Notes: generated from the sequence alone by a model not told the origin. Counted from the first letter of the stretch, positions 1 to 7,656 are shown. The stretch is DNA of 9,753 bases from an uncultured Prevotella sp. (GCA_947095945.1 CAMUQM010000060.1:1-9753); one strand, 5' to 3'. Numbers and translations are program-made.

Positions 1-107
1 TCATTTCTTATACAAATAGAGCATAAAACCAATTAATTTCCATAAAGAGTTCTTACTAAATTTGAAATAAATAATCGTTATACTTATGATCAAAAATGAT
101 TTACAGT

Positions 108-195
108 CATGAAAAGAATAATTAATTTACATGAAAAGAAATATTTTTCTTCATGAAAAAAAATATTTCTTTTCATGAAGAAAATTCGCAACCAT
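108..195. repeat. Four-unit 22-bp tandem array containing a 19-bp perfect inverted repeat
   Basis: The hexamer CATGAA starts at 108, 130, 152 and 174, so the period is exactly 22 bases. The units share a CATGAAAAGAAATAT-like core: unit 1 is diverged after its first 11 bases, units 2 and 3 are closest, and unit 4 decays into unique sequence. Units 2 and 3 also form a perfect 19-bp inverted repeat (130-148 with 159-177) around a 10-base loop that itself contains the palindrome TTCATGAA. The array lies beyond the 3' end of the MATE gene, in very AT-rich DNA. A 15-codon frame (131-178, ATG to TGA) runs through it, but since 22 is not a multiple of three the units are not in one frame, and I do not call it a gene. 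Possible roles are a phased protein-binding array, a dispersed genomic repeat or a bidirectional transcription end. The pattern is certain; the function is unknown. Confidence 0.85.
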
Positions 196-267
196 TCGTT
201 TACATAAGAAAAACAAAGGTTTTACAAGAAGTACAAGTACACTCCTTTACCTCTCATTCTATGATAG

Positions 268-1689
268 TTATGCTTTTCGAAGACGTCTAAAAAGATAGAA
301 GATAAACATCAATCCACGGAGAGAAAGTTCGACAGCCATTGCAAACCAGACACCACGAAGACCATATTGTGGAGCAAGTCCATAAGCCAAGGTGAGACGG
401 ATAAGCCACATACTACCCAAGTTTATCAATGAAGGCTTCAGTGTGTCGCCTGCCCCTATACAGACACTATAAGCAACTATGGCTGCAGCAAAGAATGGCT
501 CAGCAAAGGCTTCTATACGGAGAACAGATGTTCCTAAAGCCTGAATTTCAGCTACAGGAGATAGCAAACCTATCATTTCTGGGGCAAAGATATACATAAC
601 AACACCCATAAACGCCATTACAACCATACCAAGAGATACTGTCATCCACGCAAAACTACGATGAAGATCACGCCTATCAGCACCCACACTCTGCCCCACC
701 AACGTTGTGGCAGCTTCACTGATACCATACCCAGGCATATAACAAAGACTCTCTGCGGTGATAGCAAACGAATGAGCTGCAATAGCGATGTTACCCAAAG
801 GAGCTACAATCATTGTTGAAACAAGTTGCGCACCATTCATCAGAAGATATTGTAACGCCATCGGTGCACCAATCTTCATAGCATTCCATATATACTGCCA
901 ACGCCACACAAAACGTTCAACATCCATTTTCCATGCCAGAATAGGGCTTTGAAAGATTGCATAATAAGCCAACGGAAGTGCAACACAAACAAAAGACAGA
1001 AGACTTCCGAGAGCCGCTCCAGCCACCCCTTCACCCAAACCTAGCATCGTTATCTCCATACCAAAGAGAGTAATTGTACGTGTAGGGAAGATAAAGAAAT
1101 AGTTAAAAATCACATCCAGCACACACATCAATATCGCCATAAAACTCGGACAGCGCATATCACCTGACACCTTCAGCATAGCTGCTGACATATACTCGAT
1201 TAAGTGGAAAGGGATTATGAGAGAGAAGATAAGGAAGTAAACAGTTGCATCATGTCGGATATCAGCACCGCCACCCAGCCACACTGGAAGACGAGAACCG
1301 ATAAGAAAAGTTATAAGCAGCAAAAACAGTGCAAAGCAAAGACCAAAAATATAGCCGTGACGCATAACTGCACGTGCCTTTGCAAAGTCATTAGCGCCAA
1401 TAAAGTGGGCAACCTGAACAGAAAAACCCATCGTTACCGCACTCACCAAAGAGAAGAAAAGCCATGTCGCGGGCTCAACAAGTCCAATAGCTGCTGATGG
1501 TTCTGCACCGAGCGAACCCACCATTCCCGCATCGATATAAAACATCAAAACCGTTGTTACCTGCGCCAAGATAGATGGGATACTGAGTTGGATAATGAGA
1601 TTAAATTTCTCATTCCTGCTCATTACCTCACCACTACGAATCTTGGCAAGAAGACTTTCTGCTACGGATTTACTGAAAGATATACGCAC
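268..1689 (-). CDS. MATE-family multidrug/cation antiporter
   Basis: This is an integral inner-membrane transporter that should export drugs or other organic cations in exchange for Na+ or H+. The 473-residue product is hydrophobic throughout, as expected for the 12-helix MATE fold. The first helix region (about 31-52) holds SIPSILAQ and the MATE-like YIDAGMVGSLGA. The first half continues with the helix ending GFSVQVAHFIGAND (about 88-101). The second half begins near residue 270 and carries GYGISEAATTLVGQSVGADR (320-339), the counterpart of the first-half motif, as expected for a duplicated MatE domain. The protein ends in a basic RRLRKA tail. The first possible start is a GTG (1687-1689). 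An ATG at codon 23 (1621-1623) would give 451 residues, but the leader AKIRSGEVMS resembles the lead-in of related MATE proteins, so I keep the longer form with caution. It lies 236 bases downstream of the FKBP gene on the same strand, with a hairpin between. No promoter is obvious, and the substrate cannot be read from sequence. Confidence 0.9.
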   Translation of the reverse strand: MRISFSKSVAESLLAKIRSGEVMSRNEKFNLIIQLSIPSILAQVTTVLMFYIDAGMVGSLGAEPSAAIGLVEPATWLFFSLVSAVTMGFSVQVAHFIGANDFAKARAVMRHGYIFGLCFALFLLLITFLIGSRLPVWLGGGADIRHDATVYFLIFSLIIPFHLIEYMSAAMLKVSGDMRCPSFMAILMCVLDVIFNYFFIFPTRTITLFGMEITMLGLGEGVAGAALGSLLSFVCVALPLAYYAIFQSPILAWKMDVERFVWRWQYIWNAMKIGAPMALQYLLMNGAQLVSTMIVAPLGNIAIAAHSFAITAESLCYMPGYGISEAATTLVGQSVGADRRDLHRSFAWMTVSLGMVVMAFMGVVMYIFAPEMIGLLSPVAEIQALGTSVLRIEAFAEPFFAAAIVAYSVCIGAGDTLKPSLINLGSMWLIRLTLAYGLAPQYGLRGVWFAMAVELSLRGLMFIFYLFRRLRKA

Positions 1690-1879
1690 GAGAATATGAT
1701 AATATGTGAATAATAAAAACCTGAATAATAATCAACATGAACTTAATAAGGTAAGCCAACAGAAGCGCCCAGCAAAGAGTATCCCAAATACTAAAAGCAA
1801 AATAGGGACCTTGCTCCCGTTTGTCCGCTGCAACTATTGAGACGAATACACGAGAACTTGTATCCCTAAATATAAGACT

Positions 1880-1898
1880 AAAGGTCGTTCAGACCTTT
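1880..1898 (-). terminator. Hairpin downstream of the FKBP gene, possible terminator
   Basis: A perfect 7-bp stem (AAAGGTC / GACCTTT) closes a 5-base loop, 27 bases beyond the FKBP stop codon. On the minus strand it is followed by AGTCTTATATTTA, which is T-rich but not a clean T-run. It could end the glyQS-FKBP transcript before the MATE gene. A weaker 5-bp hairpin (1780-1794, AGTAT / ATACT) lies further on in the same gap. Confidence 0.45.
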
Positions 1899-1925
1899 CG
1901 AAAAGGCTATGACGCTCTACCTTGA

Positions 1926-2621
1926 TTATGAATCCTTCAACTTCGTTCCCGGATGAGAGAAGTCTACAAGGCGCAAATCAAAGATAAGCGTTGAGTAAGC
2001 TGGCACTGCACCCGAAGCGCTCGCACCATAACCCAACTGATAAGGAATATAGACTGTCCAATGATCGCCACGATGCATTGACATCAAAGCAGTTGTAAAA
2101 CCATCTACAAGACTTATCGGTTTCCCCTTAGAATCATAACTAAGACCTATGTAACTATGATTCGGACGAGATGTTGCAGCATTAAAAGTATCGCTTGACC
2201 ATGACTTATCAAAGATAAGTCCAGCCGTGTAAGTTGTAGATGGAATCAAACGACCCATGTAATGCATAGACACAGAATCAGAATATAACGGACTCGTTGT
2301 GCCTGTTCCTGCTTGTTCCACATGTGCTATAATATAATTCTCTGGACTATAAGTCAACGCAGAACCTGATGTCTGCTTCTGGTTTTGGAAAGTATAATTA
2401 AGTATTATCTTCCATGAAGTATCACCACTCTTGATTTTCTCCTGAGTAGCTGTATAGAGTTTATTCCAATAAGTTTCGTTCTTTGACTGCCAATCAGCAT
2501 ACTCCTCTACAGTGTTATCTTTCTCAGTACATGAAGTAAAGAGACCTGCCGAAAGCATCATTCCACCCAAGCAGAGAGCACCTACTGCACGGCGTATAAG
2601 GGTCTTTATATTCTTTGTCAT
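1926..2621 (-). CDS. FKBP-type peptidyl-prolyl cis-trans isomerase, lipoprotein
   Basis: This enzyme should speed cis-trans isomerisation of prolyl bonds and help exported proteins fold at the envelope. The 231-residue product has a basic start (KTLIRR), a hydrophobic stretch and the lipobox LFTSC, placing the lipidated cysteine at 31. The following TEKDN is acidic and lysine-containing, which in Bacteroidota can favour surface display (inference). Residues 33-105 form a polar N-terminal region, and the FKBP domain covers about 112-221. FKBP hallmarks are VSMHYMGRL (117-125), IFDKSW (136-141), LVDGF (171-175), the MHRGDHWTVYIPYQLGYG block (182-199) and the last strand AYSTLIFDLRLVDF (208-221). 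A stretch of roughly 30 residues (142-170) between FDKSW and LVDGF is longer than in small FKBPs. The gene follows glyQS by 112 bases on the same strand, with no TAnnTTTG-type promoter in the gap, so read-through from glyQS is plausible. The family is secure; the client proteins are unknown. Confidence 0.93.
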   Translation of the reverse strand: MTKNIKTLIRRAVGALCLGGMMLSAGLFTSCTEKDNTVEEYADWQSKNETYWNKLYTATQEKIKSGDTSWKIILNYTFQNQKQTSGSALTYSPENYIIAHVEQAGTGTTSPLYSDSVSMHYMGRLIPSTTYTAGLIFDKSWSSDTFNAATSRPNHSYIGLSYDSKGKPISLVDGFTTALMSMHRGDHWTVYIPYQLGYGASASGAVPAYSTLIFDLRLVDFSHPGTKLKDS

Positions 2622-2733
2622 AGTCTTTTATTTGAGAGGAAAGGAATAGCAGAGTAGGATTACATAGACGTTATAGCTTATCTTGATACGTTATAAGCAC
2701 CTACAAAAGCCAACTCCGCTATCCTTCCTTTTA

Positions 2734-4281
2734 TTAATCAATATCAATCTTCTTCAATAATGCTGTGATAGAAACGCGATCCTCAATAATCTCACGCAGC
2801 TTCTCTACTGGCACACGCTCCTGCTTCATTGAATCACGATAACGCAATGTTACAGTGTTATCTGTCAGTGTATCGCCATCAACAGTCACACAGAAAGGAG
2901 TACCAATAGCATCTTGACGACGGTAACGCTTACCGATAGAGTCCTTAGCCTCCATATGTGTGTTGAAATGGAACTTCAGATTGTTCACAATCTCCTGTGC
3001 CTTCTCTGGCAAACCATCCTTGTTAACCAAAGGAAGAACCGCACACTTAACAGGTGCCAATGGCTCTGGCAATTTCAGAACGACACGACTTGAACCATTC
3101 TCCAAAGCCTCCTCTGTATAGCTGTGACACATAACAGAAAGGAACATACGGTCAACACCAATAGATGTCTCTACTACATATGGAGTATAGTTCTCGTTGC
3201 GCTCTGGGTCAAAGTATTTCACCTGACGACCAGAGAACTTCTCATGCTGAGAAAGGTCGAAGTCGGTACGTGAATGAATACCCTCAACCTCCTTAAAGCC
3301 GAATGGCATGTGGAACTCGATATCGGTTGCCGCATTAGCATAGTGAGCCAATTTCTCGTGGTCGTGATAACGATAATTCTCATTACCCATACCAAGCCCC
3401 TCGTGCCAAGCCAAACGATGCTTCTTCCAATATTCAAACCATTTCATTTCTGTTCCGGGCTGGCAGAAGAACTGCATCTCCATCTGTTCGAACTCACGCA
3501 TACGGAAGACAAACTGACGAGCTACAATCTCATTACGGAATGCCTTACCAATCTGACAGATACCAAATGGCAACTTCATACGACCAGTCTTCTGAACATT
3601 GAGGAAGTTTACGAAGATACCCTGTGCTGTCTCTGGACGAAGATAAATCTTACTTGCAGCCTCAGCCGAAGCACCCATCTCGGTAGAGAACATAAGGTTG
3701 AACTGACGAACGTCTGTCCAGTTGGTTGTACCGCTGATTGGATCAACGATGCCCTCGTCAAGAATAATCTGCTTCAAAGCCTCCAAGTCAGGTCCCTGCA
3801 TAGCCTCAGTATAGCGTGCATGAAGGTCATCACGCTTCTTCTGATTTTCAAGAACACGTGGATTAGTCTCACGGAACTTAGCCTCATCGAAAGCATCACC
3901 AAACTTTTTGGCTGCCTTAGCTACTTCTTTCTCTATCTTTTCCTCGTATTTACCAATCTGGTCCTCAATGAGGTTATCCGCACGATAACGCTTCTTTGAA
4001 TCGCGGTTATCAATCAATGGATCATTAAAAGCATCAACGTGACCGCTGGCTTTCCATACTGTCGGGTGCATAAAGATAGATGCATCGATACCGACAATAT
4101 TGTTGTGCAGCAATACCATTGACTGCCACCAGTATTGCTTAATATTGTTTTTCAGTTCAACACCGTTCTGACCGTAGTCATAAACAGCTGCCAAACCATC
4201 ATAAATATCACTACTTGGGAAGACGAAACCATACTCTTTACAGTGGCTCACAATCTTCTTGAAAACATCCTCTTGTGCCAT
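2734..4281 (-). CDS. glyQS: Glycyl-tRNA synthetase, single-chain (alpha2) type
   Basis: This cytoplasmic enzyme attaches glycine to tRNA-Gly using ATP. The 515-residue length fits the single-chain dimeric class II form, not the two-subunit GlyQ/GlyS form of Escherichia coli. The start MAQEDVFKKIVSHCKEYGFVFPSS and YDYGQNGVELKNNIK (34-48) are typical of this form. They are followed by IDASIFMHPTVWKASGHVDAF (65-85), a charged, probably helical insertion (about 93-160), YLRPETAQGIF (213-223), class II motif 2 around FRNEIVARQFVFRMREFEQ (248-266) and motif 3 around VVETSIGVDRMF (369-380). The C-terminal anticodon-binding domain spans about 411-505. The ATG at 4279-4281 is the natural start and matches the family N-terminus. 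The gene is divergent from parC across 492 bases and has its own TAACTTTG box 31 bases upstream of the start. The FKBP gene follows on the same strand. It is intact, with nothing unusual. Confidence 0.97.
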   Translation of the reverse strand: MAQEDVFKKIVSHCKEYGFVFPSSDIYDGLAAVYDYGQNGVELKNNIKQYWWQSMVLLHNNIVGIDASIFMHPTVWKASGHVDAFNDPLIDNRDSKKRYRADNLIEDQIGKYEEKIEKEVAKAAKKFGDAFDEAKFRETNPRVLENQKKRDDLHARYTEAMQGPDLEALKQIILDEGIVDPISGTTNWTDVRQFNLMFSTEMGASAEAASKIYLRPETAQGIFVNFLNVQKTGRMKLPFGICQIGKAFRNEIVARQFVFRMREFEQMEMQFFCQPGTEMKWFEYWKKHRLAWHEGLGMGNENYRYHDHEKLAHYANAATDIEFHMPFGFKEVEGIHSRTDFDLSQHEKFSGRQVKYFDPERNENYTPYVVETSIGVDRMFLSVMCHSYTEEALENGSSRVVLKLPEPLAPVKCAVLPLVNKDGLPEKAQEIVNNLKFHFNTHMEAKDSIGKRYRRQDAIGTPFCVTVDGDTLTDNTVTLRYRDSMKQERVPVEKLREIIEDRVSITALLKKIDID

Positions 4282-4311
4282 AATAATCTATTTATACCTT
4301 AATTTTTGTCG

Positions 4312-4319
4312 CAAAGTTA
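4312..4319 (-). promoter_or_regulatory. Probable glyQS promoter, -7 box
   Basis: Read on the minus strand this is TAACTTTG, a perfect match to the Bacteroidota -7 consensus TAnnTTTG, 31 bases upstream of the glyQS ATG. The -33 element is weak: at the usual 20-base spacing it reads TGTT instead of TTTG. The leader would be about 25 nucleotides. Confidence 0.6.
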
Positions 4320-4496
4320 CGCTTTTTTAGCCGAATAAGAACAGGTTTATTGCGAAACTTTCGCCTAAAACGATTATTCACAAGCAAGTCATTAGAATTG
4401 TTTGAAGTTATACTATCCTGTAAACAATGCCTAACAACATATTATTATCTTGACAACAAGCGACTTCTCTTCCCTTTTCAACAGATATATTGATGC

Positions 4497-4561
4497 TCAG
4501 TACGAATGGTGTTAAGCCTCCGCACCACTCGTGTTGACACTCAGCACCAATTGTGCGGAGG
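4497..4561. repeat. REP-like hairpin with repeated CTCAG-GTG units
   Basis: Arms 4517-4537 and 4541-4561 pair over 21 positions with 17 Watson-Crick pairs, one G-T pair and three mismatches, around a 3-base CAC loop. The outer 9 bp (CCTCCGCAC / GTGCGGAGG) are perfect. In addition, CTCAGTACGAATGGTG (4497-4512) recurs directly as CTCAGCACCAATTGTG (4540-4555) with three changes, and the left arm is the inverted form of the same unit. The block is more GC-rich than the surrounding intergenic DNA. Since it lies between divergent genes, it is not a simple terminator for either. A dispersed palindromic repeat is my best guess; a binding site for a dimeric regulator is the alternative. Confidence 0.7.
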
Positions 4562-4696
4562 ATAAACCCAATCATAAAGGAGACTTATCTGTTCAGACGA
4601 TAATAACCGATTTGACTTGAAAAAGTGCTATGGTGCAAGTGAGACAAGAGTAGGCTGCAAACAGAAAACCAAATCCAACACTTGAACAAGCTATAA

Positions 4697-4728
4697 TTTG
4701 TCTGTTTACATTTTTTTTCGTACATTTG
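4697..4728 (+). promoter_or_regulatory. parC promoter, Bacteroidota type
   Basis: TTTG (4697-4700), a spacer of exactly 20 bases and TACATTTG (4721-4728) match the Bacteroidota -33/-7 consensus TTTG and TAnnTTTG. Transcription should begin around 4733-4736, giving a leader of about 40 nucleotides to the ATG at 4774. The bases after the box (CAGTC, then TTATG) recur after the tRNA-Leu promoter box. Confidence 0.8.
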
Positions 4729-4773
4729 CAGTCTTATGAAGCTTGCTTCTTTAAGTGATAAAACAAGAACTAT

Positions 4774-7500
4774 ATGGATGACGAAATAAAAGACTTGGAC
4801 GGACTTACTCCTGAGGAAGAGACTCAGGAACAGAGTTCCCATTCTGATTATAAACCTGCCGACAGGTTTGATGCCTCTGCCGTGCATCATCTCTCTGGCA
4901 TGTACAAAAACTGGTTCTTAGATTACGCCAGCTACGTAATCCTTGAACGTGCCGTACCTCATATTGAGGACGGTTTGAAGCCTGTACAGCGCCGTATTCT
5001 CCATTCTATGAAACGAATGGACGATGGACGATACAACAAGGTTGCAAACATTGTTGGTCATACGATGCAGTTCCACCCTCATGGTGATGCCTCTATCGGT
5101 GATGCTTTGGTACAAATGGGACAGAAAGACCTGCTCATTGACATGCAGGGCAACTGGGGAAATATCCTCACTGGTGACCGTGCAGCTGCGCCACGATACA
5201 TTGAGGCGCGCCTGTCTAAGTTTGCCTTAGAGACAGTTTTCAACCCTAAGACAACCGAATGGCAACTTTCTTACGACGGCAGAAACAAAGAACCGATTAC
5301 GCTTCCTGTAAAGTTCCCACTGCTTTTAGCACAGGGTGCAGAAGGTATTGCAGTTGGCTTGTCATCAAAGATTCTTCCACACAACCTCAACGACATCTGC
5401 GATGCAGCTATCAACTACCTGCGTGGCGAGGAGTTCCATCTCTATCCGGACTTCCCAACAGGCGGTAGTATTGATGCCTCAAAGTATAACGATGGTCAGC
5501 GTGGTGGTGTATTGAAGGTGCGTGCAAAGGTAGAGAAGCTCGATAATAAAACCCTCGTCATCCGTGAGGTTCCTTTCACTAAGACTGCCAACACGCTCCA
5601 AGAGTCTATCACCAAGGCGGTAGAGAAAGGTAAGTTGAAGATTCGCAGAGTGGAGGACATGACTGCTTCGGAGGTGGAGATTCAACTTCATCTTACACCG
5701 GGTACGTCAAGCGACAAGACCATTGATGCCCTCTATGCTTTCACTGATTGTGAAATAAACATTTCACCAAACTGCTGTGTCATCCGAGATAACAAGCCGG
5801 AGTTCCTCACGGTGTCTGATGTATTGCGCAATTCTGCCGAGCATACGAAGGCTTTATTGAAGTTAGAGCTGGAGATTCGCAAGCATGAATTAGAAGAGCA
5901 GTTGTTCTATAACTCCCTTGAACGTATCTTCATTGAGGACCGCATCTATAAGGAACGTAAGTTTGAGACAGCTAAGGACATTGACGAAGTTGTGAGCTTC
6001 GTCGACTCAAAACTCGAGCCATATAAGAAGACGTTTATCCGTGAGGTGACACGTGACGACATCATCCGCCTTTTGGAAATCAAGATGCAACGCATTTTGA
6101 AGTTCAATAAAGATAAGGCTGACGAACTGATTCAGAAGATTAAGGCAGAGATTGCCGAGATTGACAAGGACCTCAGCGAGATGATTCGCGTCACTATCGA
6201 GTGGTTCACACACCTGAAAGAGAAGTACGGAAGCGACCATCCACGTCGTACAGAGATTAAGAGTTTTGATACGATTGTTGCTGCTAAGGTGGTTGATGCC
6301 AACGAGAAGCTATATATCGACCGTCAGGAAGGTTTCATTGGTACAGGTTTGAAGAAGGCAGAGTTCGTTCAGAACTGCTCTGACCTTGATGACGTGATTA
6401 TCTTCTATCGTGATGGAAAGTACAAGGTCATCCGAATTGCCGACAAGGTGTTTGTGGGTAAGGGAGTTCTTCACGTACAAGTGTTTAAGAAGAACGACAA
6501 GCGTACGATTTATAACGTCGTTTATCGTGACGGAAAGACCGGACCTTACTATATCAAACGTTTCAACGTGACTTCTATCACACGTGACAAAGAATATGAC
6601 GTAACCCTCGGTACGGCTGGCTCAAAGATTAATTACTTCACTGCTAACCCTAATGGTGAGGCGGAATTGATAAAGATAACCCTCGATCCGAACCCTGACA
6701 AGAAGAAACAAAATATCTTCATGGAGCGTGACTTTGCAAGTATTCTCATCAAGGGGCGTGCTGCAAAGGGTAATCTGCTGACCAAAGAGAGTATTCATCG
6801 TATCTCACTCAAGAGCCACGGACACTCTACCTTGGGTGGACGTAAGGTGTGGTTCGACCCAGATGTCAACCGTATCAACTACGAAGACCATGGTCATTTC
6901 CTTGGAGAGTTCTCTGATCAAGACAGCATCCTTGTGATACTTAAGAACGGAGAGTTCTATATTACCAACTTTGACGCATCCAACCACTACGAAGATAACA
7001 TTCTCCGTATAGAGAAGTTTGATGCTGATAAGCCTTGGACAGCTGTCATCTTCGATGCAGACAATCAAGGTTATCCTTACTTGAAGCGATTCCAGATGGA
7101 AGCAAGTAAGCGTCATCAGAACTTCATCGGAGATAACCCAGAGTCAAGGATGGTACTGCTGACTGACGTTGCCTTCCCTCGCATACAGCTGACATACGGC
7201 GGTGCAGATGCTTCACGTGGCACAGAGGAGATTGATGCAGAGCAGTTTGTTGGTGTGAAGGGATTCAAGGCAAAGGGCAAACGCCTAACAACTTGGACGG
7301 TTGACAAGATTGAAGAGTTGGAACCAACACGCTTCCCTGAAGAGGAGAAAGGAGATGATGAGAGCAATGAAGATGACGTACAGGAGGAAAACTCTGCAGC
7401 TGTAACAAAGGAGGAAAACCTCGACCCAGATGCAGGTAAGTCCCAGCAGCAGGTCATCGATGAGATAACTGGTCAGCTGAACCTCTTCGACAACGAATAA
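4774..7500 (+). CDS. parC: DNA topoisomerase IV subunit A (ParC-type)
   Basis: This is the DNA-breaking and rejoining subunit of a type IIA topoisomerase. With ParE it should separate linked daughter chromosomes. The 908-residue protein has a short acidic leader, then the breakage-reunion domain (about 40-490). This contains YASYVILERAVPHIEDGLKPVQRR (51-74), HPHGDASIGD (101-110), GNWGN (126-130) and the catalytic tyrosine Y142 in APRYIEARLSKFA. A helical coiled-coil-like section covers about 425-485. The C-terminal DNA-wrapping beta-propeller covers about 500-845. I find no GyrA box (QRRGGKG-like), which argues for ParC over GyrA. The end is an acidic linker (about 855-873) and a DEITGQLNLF tail (900-905 region). 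The position equivalent to the quinolone-contacting serine is A106, while the acidic partner D110 is kept. The ATG at 4774 sits about 40 bases below a strong promoter. Many Bacteroidota annotations call this protein simply gyrase/topoisomerase IV subunit A. Confidence 0.93.
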   Translation: MDDEIKDLDGLTPEEETQEQSSHSDYKPADRFDASAVHHLSGMYKNWFLDYASYVILERAVPHIEDGLKPVQRRILHSMKRMDDGRYNKVANIVGHTMQFHPHGDASIGDALVQMGQKDLLIDMQGNWGNILTGDRAAAPRYIEARLSKFALETVFNPKTTEWQLSYDGRNKEPITLPVKFPLLLAQGAEGIAVGLSSKILPHNLNDICDAAINYLRGEEFHLYPDFPTGGSIDASKYNDGQRGGVLKVRAKVEKLDNKTLVIREVPFTKTANTLQESITKAVEKGKLKIRRVEDMTASEVEIQLHLTPGTSSDKTIDALYAFTDCEINISPNCCVIRDNKPEFLTVSDVLRNSAEHTKALLKLELEIRKHELEEQLFYNSLERIFIEDRIYKERKFETAKDIDEVVSFVDSKLEPYKKTFIREVTRDDIIRLLEIKMQRILKFNKDKADELIQKIKAEIAEIDKDLSEMIRVTIEWFTHLKEKYGSDHPRRTEIKSFDTIVAAKVVDANEKLYIDRQEGFIGTGLKKAEFVQNCSDLDDVIIFYRDGKYKVIRIADKVFVGKGVLHVQVFKKNDKRTIYNVVYRDGKTGPYYIKRFNVTSITRDKEYDVTLGTAGSKINYFTANPNGEAELIKITLDPNPDKKKQNIFMERDFASILIKGRAAKGNLLTKESIHRISLKSHGHSTLGGRKVWFDPDVNRINYEDHGHFLGEFSDQDSILVILKNGEFYITNFDASNHYEDNILRIEKFDADKPWTAVIFDADNQGYPYLKRFQMEASKRHQNFIGDNPESRMVLLTDVAFPRIQLTYGGADASRGTEEIDAEQFVGVKGFKAKGKRLTTWTVDKIEELEPTRFPEEEKGDDESNEDDVQEENSAAVTKEENLDPDAGKSQQQVIDEITGQLNLFDNE

Positions 7501-7528
7501 ACAATACGATAAATAACGAATTGAAAAG

Positions 7529-7551
7529 GGGACGTACACCTCGTACGTCCC
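7529..7551 (+). terminator. Hairpin 28 bases after parC, possible terminator
   Basis: A perfect 9-bp stem (GGGACGTAC / GTACGTCCC) closes a 5-base ACCTC loop. It is strong and well placed to end the parC transcript, but the following bases (GCCATTCAAAG) contain no T-run, so it is not a textbook intrinsic terminator. It could instead protect the 3' end of the mRNA or belong to a dispersed repeat family. Confidence 0.55.
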
Positions 7552-7600
7552 GCCATTCAAAGAACTATTTATAAACACTTGAGTTGCATATCACCTAAAG

Positions 7601-7632
7601 TTTGGTACAAATATCTATTTAACCTACGCTTT
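7601..7632 (+). promoter_or_regulatory. Weak candidate promoter for the DUF3316-S41 unit
   Basis: TTTG (7601-7604), 20 bases, then TACGCTTT (7625-7632) has the right spacing. The second box matches TAnnTTTG at only four of its six fixed positions. It lies about 25 bases upstream of the ATG at 7657 and is the best candidate in this gap. Confidence 0.3.
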
Positions 7633-7656
7633 TACTGATACTTTCTAATTACGCCT

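Larger units (their letters stand above)
4282..4773. other. Divergent intergenic region between glyQS and parC
   Basis: These 492 bases hold no credible gene. The left end carries the glyQS promoter, the middle a long hairpin repeat (4497-4561), and the right end the parC promoter (4697-4728). The stretches 4345-4495 and 4565-4690 show nothing I can assign. The only open frame (minus strand, 4585-4890) overlaps the parC start and lacks any recognisable protein character. Confidence 0.7.

Noticed and set aside
57..64. TAAATTTG, a perfect TAnnTTTG match on the plus strand
   Set aside because: No TTTG-like element lies 19-21 bases upstream and no gene follows on that strand. The motif is expected by chance in AT-rich DNA.
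131..178. 15-codon peptide frame inside the 22-bp array
   Set aside because: It arises from the repeat sequence itself: every unit contains ATG and TGA. No promoter or independent coding evidence supports it.
2676..2698. GCTTAT / ATAAGC inverted repeat between glyQS and the FKBP gene
   Set aside because: It is a weak AT-rich 6-bp stem with an 11-base loop and no T-run after it on the minus strand; too poor to call a terminator.
3274..3999. 241-codon plus-strand open frame opposite glyQS
   Set aside because: It lies wholly antisense to a confidently identified glyQS gene, and its translation shows no recognisable domain. Long antisense frames are common opposite conserved genes.
4585..4890. 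101-codon minus-strand frame at the parC 5' end
   Set aside because: It overlaps the parC start and promoter and has low-complexity content with no family resemblance.
7116..7578. Overlapping minus-strand frames at the 3' end of parC
   Set aside because: They are antisense to the acidic, low-complexity ParC tail. Their serine-rich composition is the reverse reading of GAA/GAG-rich codons.
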